A DNA stretch of 35,789 nt from assembly GCF_020216025.1 (NCBI RefSeq), contig NZ_JAIWNC010000060.1:1-35789 (forward strand). The letters run 5' to 3'. The notes beneath the pieces are model-generated. The model did no database searches, had not been told where the DNA came from, and worked only from the letters and a program-made list of their open reading frames with translations. Position numbers and translations under genes: made by a program. This DNA comes from Jidongwangia harbinensis. GTDB taxonomy: Bacteria > Actinomycetota > Actinomycetes > Mycobacteriales > Micromonosporaceae. Below are positions 30,999 to 35,789 of this stretch, piece after piece (within the stretch, counting starts at the first letter, position 1; every line of letters starts with the position of its first letter).

Positions 30999-31886
30999 AT
31001 GAACGACAGCGACGACATCGGGCCGACGCCGGGAGTTCTGACGCCCTACCAGAGACTCGACGACGTGCTGGTCGGCTACGCGGGAACCGTGCGCGAGGTG
31101 CTGGCCGACAACTTCGTGGGTCTGTACCTGCTGGGCTCACTGGCGATCGGTGACTTCGATCTGACCAGCGACGTCGACTTCATGGTGGTGACCGGGAACG
31201 AGTTGAGCGACGACGAACTGCACCGCCTGCGGCCCGCGCATCGGGAGTTCACCGGCCGGGACACCCGCTGGGTGAAGCACTTCGAGTACTCGTTGTTCTC
31301 CCTGCGGAAACTCGGCGCGAAGTCGTCGCCCTACCGGGACGACGGAAGCCGCAACGAGTCTGCCGACCGGCTGCTCTGGTACTTCGACAACGGCGCGCGG
31401 ACGCCCGTCTTCTCCGATCACGACAACTCCCTGGTGTCGCGCTGGACGCTGCGGCACCGGAGCCGCCCGGTGCTCGGGCCGGAACCGGCGACCTTCGCGC
31501 CGGAGGTGACGGCGAATGAGCTGCGACGTGAGATCAGAAGCTCGATGCTCGGATGGGAGAGGCTCGTCATCGACGATGCCTCGCCGTTCGACAACCGGTT
31601 CCACCAGGTGTTCCTGGTGCTGAACAACTGCCGCACCCTGCAGGGCCTGCACCACGGCCGGATCACCTCCAAGAAGGAGGGCGTGCACTGGGCGAAACGG
31701 CATCTCGACCCGGAGTGGCACACGTTCATCGAGCACTGCTGGCAGGAACGCCAGGATACGGGCATCAACGTCAGGCAGCCGGCGGATCCGGAAGCCTTCC
31801 GGCGGACCATCGCCTTCATGCGGTACACGGCTCGGCTCGCCGAGGCGTACCGGGTGCCGTCAGCTGAGCGGCACGCCGGCCGGTGA
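30999..31886 (+). CDS. Nucleotidyltransferase (aminoglycoside adenylyltransferase-like, DUF4111 C-domain)
   Basis: This protein of 295 residues has the nucleotidyltransferase signature LYLLGSLAIGDFDLTSDVDF, giving GS..(x)..SDVD with both metal-binding aspartates. A helical C-terminal half similar to the DUF4111 domain of AadA-type enzymes follows (FLVLNNCRTLQGLHHGRI, TSKKEGVHWAKRHL). AadA enzymes transfer AMP to streptomycin/spectinomycin. Many chromosomal relatives have no known resistance role, so function is open. It starts at ATG 30999 and ends by overlapping the opposite-strand hypothetical gene by 27 bases. Confidence 0.85.
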   Translation: MNDSDDIGPTPGVLTPYQRLDDVLVGYAGTVREVLADNFVGLYLLGSLAIGDFDLTSDVDFMVVTGNELSDDELHRLRPAHREFTGRDTRWVKHFEYSLFSLRKLGAKSSPYRDDGSRNESADRLLWYFDNGARTPVFSDHDNSLVSRWTLRHRSRPVLGPEPATFAPEVTANELRREIRSSMLGWERLVIDDASPFDNRFHQVFLVLNNCRTLQGLHHGRITSKKEGVHWAKRHLDPEWHTFIEHCWQERQDTGINVRQPADPEAFRRTIAFMRYTARLAEAYRVPSAERHAGR

Positions 31887-32213
31887 CGAGGCGGTCGGTC
31901 CGGCGGGATCGTTCCAGGGGAACGGGGTGAGGTCGGGCGCGACCCAGGTGCCGCGCGCCTCGGCGCCGGCCAGTGTCGCGGACCGGTAGAAGCGGGTGAG
32001 CAGGCGCTTGTCGAACAGGGCGGGGGTCCGGCCGGCGAACGCGGCGAAGTCCTCCTCGTGATTCTCGGCCGCGTGGTACCCGACCAGTTCCACCCATGCC
32101 CGGCTCACCGTGGTCGGTACTTCTGCGGTGCGCCCGGTCGCCATCACCTGAGCCATCAGCGCTTCGAAGGCCGGTGCGGCCGGGCCGGGACCCGTGGGCG
32201 GCGGTGTGGTCAT
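31860..32213 (-). CDS. Hypothetical protein, 117 residues
   Basis: I do not recognise this family. It has a Pro/Gly-rich start (TPPPTGPGPAAP), then a compact part (FEALMAQVMATGRTAEVP, AWVELVGYHAAENHEEDFAA, TPALFDKRLLTRFYRSATLA) and a Pro-rich end. It is considered real because GGAGG sits 8-9 bases before ATG 32213, codon use is normal and the residue pattern is protein-like. It has no signal peptide, membrane segment or motif. It converges on the nucleotidyltransferase gene with a 27-base overlap. Confidence 0.65.
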   Translation of the reverse strand: MTTPPPTGPGPAAPAFEALMAQVMATGRTAEVPTTVSRAWVELVGYHAAENHEEDFAAFAGRTPALFDKRLLTRFYRSATLAGAEARGTWVAPDLTPFPWNDPAGPTASSPAGVPLS

Positions 32214-32317
32214 GGGTGCGCCTCCGTCCGGGTGCGCAGAGCGGTGTTGCCCGTCGGCAAGGACGGCCAGATCGGATTATAGGAAATCGTGGTTCCGGGG
32301 CGAGGGATTAACGTCCG

Positions 32318-32359
32318 CCGGACCGCGGAGCGTGATACACCGGACCGCGGAGCGTGATA
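32318..32359. repeat. Two direct 20-bp repeats between divergent or tandem genes
   Basis: CCGGACCGCGGAGCGTGATA occurs exactly twice, at 32318-32337 and 32340-32359, spaced 22 bases. Each contains a CCGCGG core and ends in GTGATA. They lie between the 3' end of the acyltransferase gene (32381) and the 5' side of the hypothetical gene (start 32213), both on the minus strand. That makes them candidate paired operator sites for the hypothetical gene, about 105-145 bases upstream. Confidence 0.85.
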
Positions 32360-32380
32360 AACCAGGCCGCCGCGGGCGGC

Positions 32381-33097
32381 TCAGTCGGCGAGTGCCTTGG
32401 CGATCGCGTCGCGCGCCGCGTCGCGCAGGGCGGCCGCGTCGGCGAAGTCGGCCGGCGCGAGCGGCGCCAGCACCTCGACCCGCGCCCGGATGTGGTCGCG
32501 CAGGATCAGCCCCTCCCGGGGCAGGGCTCGCCGGGTGCCGTGCACGGCGATCGGGAAGACCGGCACGCCGTGCCGCACCGCCAGCTCGAACGCGCCGGCC
32601 TTGAACGGCAGCAGGGTGCCGTCCGAGGTACGCCGTCCCTCGGGGAACATCATCAGGGGCGCACCGGACGCCAGCAGCGTGCTGCAGCGCTCCATCATCC
32701 GCCGCACCGACGACCCGCTGCCGCGGACCACCGGCACGTATCCGTTGAGGCGCATGTTCCAGCCGATCACCGGCACCCGGAAGATCTCGTCCTTGGAAAC
32801 CCACTTGAACGGCCGGAACAGCGCGAACAGCACCAGGATGTCGATCAGCGAGGCATGGTTCGCGACCAGCACCGCCGCTCCGCGCCAGGGCAGCCGGTCG
32901 CGGCGGTGGATCCGCAGCCGCCACAGCGGGTTGACGTAGACGTAGAACGCGGCCCAGGCCGACGAGTAGAGGTGCAGTGCGACCCGGCGCCGGTCGAACG
33001 GCAGCGTCACCAGCCACACCAGCACCGCACCGGCGAAGAAGACCGGGGAGGTGATGCCGATGAAGGCCCAGTACCCGACGGAGAACACCTGCAGCAT
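32381..33097 (-). CDS. 1-acyl-sn-glycerol-3-phosphate acyltransferase family protein (PlsC-like)
   Basis: This protein of 238 residues has an N-terminal membrane segment (FIGITSPVFFAGAVLVWLVT). Acyltransferase motifs follow: NHASLIDILVLF (HxxxxD catalytic pair), a WNMRLNGYVPVVRG block, LMMFPEGRRTSDGTL (substrate-binding FPEGxR) and the P-rich VPVFPIAVHGT. These enzymes add the second acyl chain to lysophosphatidic acid at the membrane, or acylate related lipids. ATG 33097 has GAGGAG 9 bases upstream. The ATG at 33190 would extend into non-conserved residues and is less likely. A small membrane protein gene precedes it by 13 bases. Confidence 0.9.
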   Translation of the reverse strand: MLQVFSVGYWAFIGITSPVFFAGAVLVWLVTLPFDRRRVALHLYSSAWAAFYVYVNPLWRLRIHRRDRLPWRGAAVLVANHASLIDILVLFALFRPFKWVSKDEIFRVPVIGWNMRLNGYVPVVRGSGSSVRRMMERCSTLLASGAPLMMFPEGRRTSDGTLLPFKAGAFELAVRHGVPVFPIAVHGTRRALPREGLILRDHIRARVEVLAPLAPADFADAAALRDAARDAIAKALAD

Positions 33098-33110
33098 GCC
33101 GACATTCTCC

Positions 33111-33464
33111 TCAATCGTCGTCGGAGCGGCCGAGGCCGACGTCGGCCAGGCCCTCGCGGTCCGTGCCGGTCGGTCCGTCGGCGACGGCACGGGCGGCGGC
33201 CCGCCGCCGGGTTCCGGTCCGGATCAGCGTGCCTAGGCCGACCAGCGCCGCCACCACCGCGACGGCCAGCCACGGTGCGACCCCCTCCAGGAACGCCAGG
33301 AGCCGCCAGACCTGGGAGAGGGCGTACCAGATCCACCAGCCGCCGAGGTCGTCCGGTTCGAGCGTGGTCAGCGGGGGACCGGTGGTCGCGAAGGGGAACA
33401 CCCCGGGACCGTATCCGCCGGCCGCAAGCCGCCCGTGCACCGGGCGCCGCGAGCCGGCCGGCAC
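33111..33464 (-). CDS. Small putative membrane protein upstream of the acyltransferase
   Basis: This is an unrecognised protein of up to 117 residues. It has a Trp-rich segment (GGWWIWYALSQVWRLLAF), a clear membrane helix (VAPWLAVAVVAALVGLGTLI) and a charged tail (TGTRRRAAARA, ending RSDDD). The start is uncertain: GTG 33464 or GTG 33440 are in frame, and the only strong GGAGGAG lies about 20 bases before the first. It ends 13 bases before the acyltransferase start, so the two may form an operon. The hydrophobic pattern and codon use support a real gene. Confidence 0.55.
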   Translation of the reverse strand: MPAGSRRPVHGRLAAGGYGPGVFPFATTGPPLTTLEPDDLGGWWIWYALSQVWRLLAFLEGVAPWLAVAVVAALVGLGTLIRTGTRRRAAARAVADGPTGTDREGLADVGLGRSDDD

Positions 33465-33599
33465 TGGCCGGACGGTGCGGGTGGGCTCCTCCGTTCGGCC
33501 CTGATCCCGGATCGTCGTTCAGCCGGCGGCGGCGCGGCCGATGGCTAGGGACAGCTGTCTTCGCACACCCCCCGGCGCAGCAAGGCAAAGGACTCCGAC

Positions 33600-34565
33600 A
33601 TGACGCACGAACGCCGCAAGACTCCGCGCCTGACGCACGGCCGGCGGAGGACCCCACCGGGTGCACCGCGACGGGCCCCGGACGTGAGCGTCGTCATCCC
33701 CACGCTCAACGAGGCGCTGAACCTGCCGCACGTCTTCGAGGCGCTACCCGCCGGCCTGCACCAGGTGGTCCTGGTCGACGGCGGCTCCACCGACGGGACC
33801 GTCGAGGTGGCCCGGCAGCTGCGCCCCGACGTCGTCGTGGTGCAGCAGACCCGGACCGGCAAGGGCAACGCGCTGGCCACCGGCTTCGCCGCCTGCACCG
33901 GTGACGCCATCGCGATGATCGACGCGGACGGATCCACCGACCCCGCCGAGATCCACCGCTTCATCGAGGCGCTCACCGACGGCGCCGAGTTCGCCAAGGG
34001 CTCCCGCTTCGCCAAGGGCGGGCACAGCCACGACATCACGCCGCTGCGCCGGGTCGGCAACGAGGGCCTCAACTTCGTGGTCAACCGTCTCTTCGGCACC
34101 AGGTTCACCGACCTGTGCTACGGCTACAACGCGTTCTGGCGCCGCGCGGTGCCGGTGATGGACCTGCCGCCCACCGACCTGCCGCGTCCGGCCGACGGAA
34201 GCAAGCTGTGGGGCGACGGCTTCGAGATCGAGACCCTGATCAACATCCGGGTCGCGGCCAGCGGCATGCGGGTCAAGGAGGTCTCCAGCATCGAGCACCT
34301 CCGCATCCACGGCACCAGCAACCTGGACACCTTCCGCGACGGCGCCCGGGTGCTCCGTACCATCGTCAGTGAATTCCGGCGCCGCACCGCGCAGCGGCGT
34401 GCCGCGGCCAAGGCCGCCACCCGGCCCGCCGGGTCCGCCGAGCGGGTCAGGACCGTCCCGGTGCTCACCGTTCCCGGCGGCAGCTGGCACGGCACCGTGG
34501 ACGCGTTGCTGACCTCCGAGTCGGAGAGCCGGAACGCCGCGGACGAGTCCGAGATTCGCGGATGA
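33600..34565 (+). CDS. Family 2 glycosyltransferase (dolichol-phosphate-mannose-synthase-like)
   Basis: This protein of 321 residues has the GT-A fold. It shows VSVVIPTLNEALNLPHVFEA, VVLVDGGSTDGTVEVA and GKGNALATGFAACTGD, with AMIDADGSTDP as the DxD metal motif, and FTDLCYGYNAFWRR. The overall pattern is that of undecaprenyl- or dolichol-phosphate sugar transferases and polysaccharide GT2 enzymes. Residues 1-20 contain two copies of a basic decamer (THERRKTPR, LTHGRRRTPP). A non-conserved tail of about 60 residues follows the catalytic domain. The start at ATG 33600 has AAAGGA upstream. The stop overlaps the next glycosyltransferase by 4 bases, so the two form an operon. Confidence 0.9.
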   Translation: MTHERRKTPRLTHGRRRTPPGAPRRAPDVSVVIPTLNEALNLPHVFEALPAGLHQVVLVDGGSTDGTVEVARQLRPDVVVVQQTRTGKGNALATGFAACTGDAIAMIDADGSTDPAEIHRFIEALTDGAEFAKGSRFAKGGHSHDITPLRRVGNEGLNFVVNRLFGTRFTDLCYGYNAFWRRAVPVMDLPPTDLPRPADGSKLWGDGFEIETLINIRVAASGMRVKEVSSIEHLRIHGTSNLDTFRDGARVLRTIVSEFRRRTAQRRAAAKAATRPAGSAERVRTVPVLTVPGGSWHGTVDALLTSESESRNAADESEIRG

Positions 34566-35581
34566 CCGCCGCGGGCCCGGCTCAGGCCAGCATCGTCATT
34601 CCCTGCCACAGCGAGCGCGGGTGGGACGCGCTGGTCGGTGCGGTCGCGTCGGCGCTCGCGCAGCGGCCCGCCCCGGCCGAGGTGGTCGTGGTGGTCGACC
34701 ACAACCCCCGGCTGTACGAGCGGGCGCGGCGCGAGTTGTCCGGGGTGACCGTGCTGGAGAACCGTTTCCCCCAGGGCGCCTCGGGCACCCGTAACACCGG
34801 GGCCTGGCACACCACCACGCCGTTGGTGGCCTTCCTGGACGGAGACATCAAGGCCGGCCCGCAATGGCTGGCGCAACTGGTGGCGCCGTTCGAGGACCCG
34901 TCGGTGGTCGGCACCGGCGGGGCCATCGCGGCCGCCTGGCACCGGTCCCAGCCGCGGTGGATGCCCGACGAACTGCTGTGGGCGGTGGGCGCGTCGTACG
35001 CCGGGATGCCGGTCGACACCGCGCCGGTGCGCAACGTGTGGTCGGCCAGCATGGCCGTACGGCGTGACGTCTTCACCGAGGTCCGTGGTTTCCGCGAGGG
35101 GTTCGGCAAGCTCGGCGGCCGGAACCGCCCCGAGGACACCGACCTCTGCCTGCGGATGAACGCCACCGGCGGCCGATGGATGTACGTGCCGAAGGCCGTG
35201 GTGGACCACCACGTTCCGGCCGAGCGGTCCACGTTCCGGTTCGTGCTGCGCCGCTGCTACGCCGAGGGGCGCGGCAAGGTGCAGATGGCCGGGCTGAACC
35301 AGGGCTCGAGCAGCCTCGGCGCGGAGCGTTCCTACCTGACCCGCACGCTGCCCCGGGCCCTGCTGCGGGACGTACGCGGAGCCATCGCGCCGCGCGACGC
35401 CGGGCCACCGGCCCGCGGGGTGCACGCCGCCCGCGCCGCGACGATCGTGGTGGCGGTTGCCGCGGCGGCCGTCGGCGGCGCCGCGGAGACGATCGGCGCC
35501 CGGTCCCGGGCCGAGCCGGGACGGCGCGCTCACCTACCGGCGCGGCTCTTCGCGGCGGCCGCGCGCCGGCCCCTGAGGTAG
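34562..35581 (+). CDS. Family 2 glycosyltransferase
   Basis: This protein of 339 residues has SIVIPCHSERGWDALVGAVA, then ASGTRNTGAW and VAFLDGDIKAGPQWLAQL (DGD metal motif). RNVWSASMAVRRDVFTEVRG and NRPEDTDLCLRM (acceptor-side ED) follow, as in mycofactocin/rhamnosyl-type GT2 enzymes. The Ala/Arg-rich C-terminus (from about 285) is poorly conserved and may contain one hydrophobic helix (ATIVVAVAAAAVGGAA). The 4-base overlap with the previous gene indicates shared translation. Its last 52 bases overlap the 3' end of an opposite-strand gene. The sugar and acceptor are unknown. Confidence 0.88.
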   Translation: MTAAGPAQASIVIPCHSERGWDALVGAVASALAQRPAPAEVVVVVDHNPRLYERARRELSGVTVLENRFPQGASGTRNTGAWHTTTPLVAFLDGDIKAGPQWLAQLVAPFEDPSVVGTGGAIAAAWHRSQPRWMPDELLWAVGASYAGMPVDTAPVRNVWSASMAVRRDVFTEVRGFREGFGKLGGRNRPEDTDLCLRMNATGGRWMYVPKAVVDHHVPAERSTFRFVLRRCYAEGRGKVQMAGLNQGSSSLGAERSYLTRTLPRALLRDVRGAIAPRDAGPPARGVHAARAATIVVAVAAAAVGGAAETIGARSRAEPGRRAHLPARLFAAAARRPLR

Positions 35582-35789
35582 GCGCCCGGTCCGGCCAGCA
35601 TGCCGCGGCGGTTGGCTTTGAGCAGGTCGCGGGGGAAGTCGTGTTGCAGGGTGGAGACGCGCGGGCTGTCGGGGCTGGTGAGGTCGCGGAGGGCGCCGGG
35701 TGCGAGTTTGAGCAGGGGCCAGAGCAGGGTGGGGCGGTGCAGGAGGAGGCTGGTGTAGGCGGCGGTGAGGCCGGTGCCGTAGCCGAGCA
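35530..35789 (-). CDS. C-terminal part of a glycosyltransferase-like protein, cut by the window edge
   Basis: The minus strand carries 86 codons in frame from the window edge to the TGA at 35530-35532. They include LGYGTGLTAAYTSLLLHRP, LLKLAPGALRDLTSP and FPRDLLKANRRGMLAGPGAY, ending LRGRR. The pattern (YG.GL.AY, then ..R.G.L.GP.AYLR.RR) resembles the C-terminal tail of actinomycete GT2 glycosyltransferases. The catalytic part is outside the window, so this is tentative. It converges with and overlaps the previous glycosyltransferase gene by 52 bases. Confidence 0.6.
   Translation of the reverse strand, partial: LGYGTGLTAAYTSLLLHRPTLLWPLLKLAPGALRDLTSPDSPRVSTLQHDFPRDLLKANRRGMLAGPGAYLRGRRAAAAKSRAGR

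Noticed and set aside
1..35789. CRISPR arrays, tRNA or rRNA genes, transposases and attachment sites.
   Set aside because: I looked for regular spaced repeats, tRNA-like cloverleaf ends and transposase motifs and found none. The repeats present are short regulatory-type pairs or coding repeats.

Overview
This window comes from a high-GC actinomycete. GC is very high, third codon positions are almost all G or C, GTG starts are common, and genes often overlap by ATGA or TGATG. A short SARP activator heading a type II polyketide operon, several NarL-type two-component systems, and a palindrome identical to the CebR operator all fit a filamentous, antibiotic-type actinobacterium. A Micromonosporaceae host (Actinoplanes-like) is my best guess, but the sequence alone does not prove the genus.

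Layout. (1) 1-1773: the C-terminal end of an AdhE-type alcohol dehydrogenase, then two decayed genes (a TerC membrane protein on the minus strand and a universal stress protein on the plus strand) and an intact CBS-CBS-BON protein. It looks like a fermentation/stress locus that has lost DNA in several steps. (2) 1774-6672: a secreted trypsin-fold protein whose three catalytic residues all appear replaced, fused to a beta-trefoil-like repeat domain; a small methyltransferase; an APH-family phosphotransferase; and a secreted PQQ-type sugar dehydrogenase behind a perfect CebR-type operator. (3) 7187-11410: an orphan NarL response regulator, a membrane-anchored multicopper oxidase and a secreted ScyD/ScyE-like beta-propeller. 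(4) 11920-13676: a soluble histidine kinase and its response regulator, closed by a strong terminator. (5) 14022-26514: a compact type II PKS operon, all on the plus strand. (6) 26509-28328, minus strand: a second NarL two-component pair. (7) 28527-35789: a metallophosphoesterase, an FHA membrane protein, a nucleotidyltransferase, a small hypothetical, an acyltransferase with a small membrane protein, and three family 2 glycosyltransferases, the last cut by the window edge.

The PKS operon order is SARP, KS-alpha, KS-beta (CLF), ACP, O-methyltransferase, ABM-type oxygenase, FAD hydroxylase, TcmI-type cyclase, second O-methyltransferase, cupin cyclase, TcmN/WhiE-type aromatase/cyclase, AccDA fusion, biotin carrier protein, biotin carboxylase. 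The acetyl-CoA carboxylase genes would supply malonyl-CoA. The minimal PKS would build an unreduced poly-beta-ketone, because no ketoreductase is present. The three cyclases would fold it, and two oxygenases and two methyltransferases would decorate it. The set resembles the tetracenomycin, pentangular and spore-pigment (whiE) families. The exact product cannot be read from the sequence. No exporter, resistance gene, malonyl transacylase or phosphopantetheinyl transferase is seen in the operon.

No rRNA, tRNA, CRISPR array, transposase or att site was seen.
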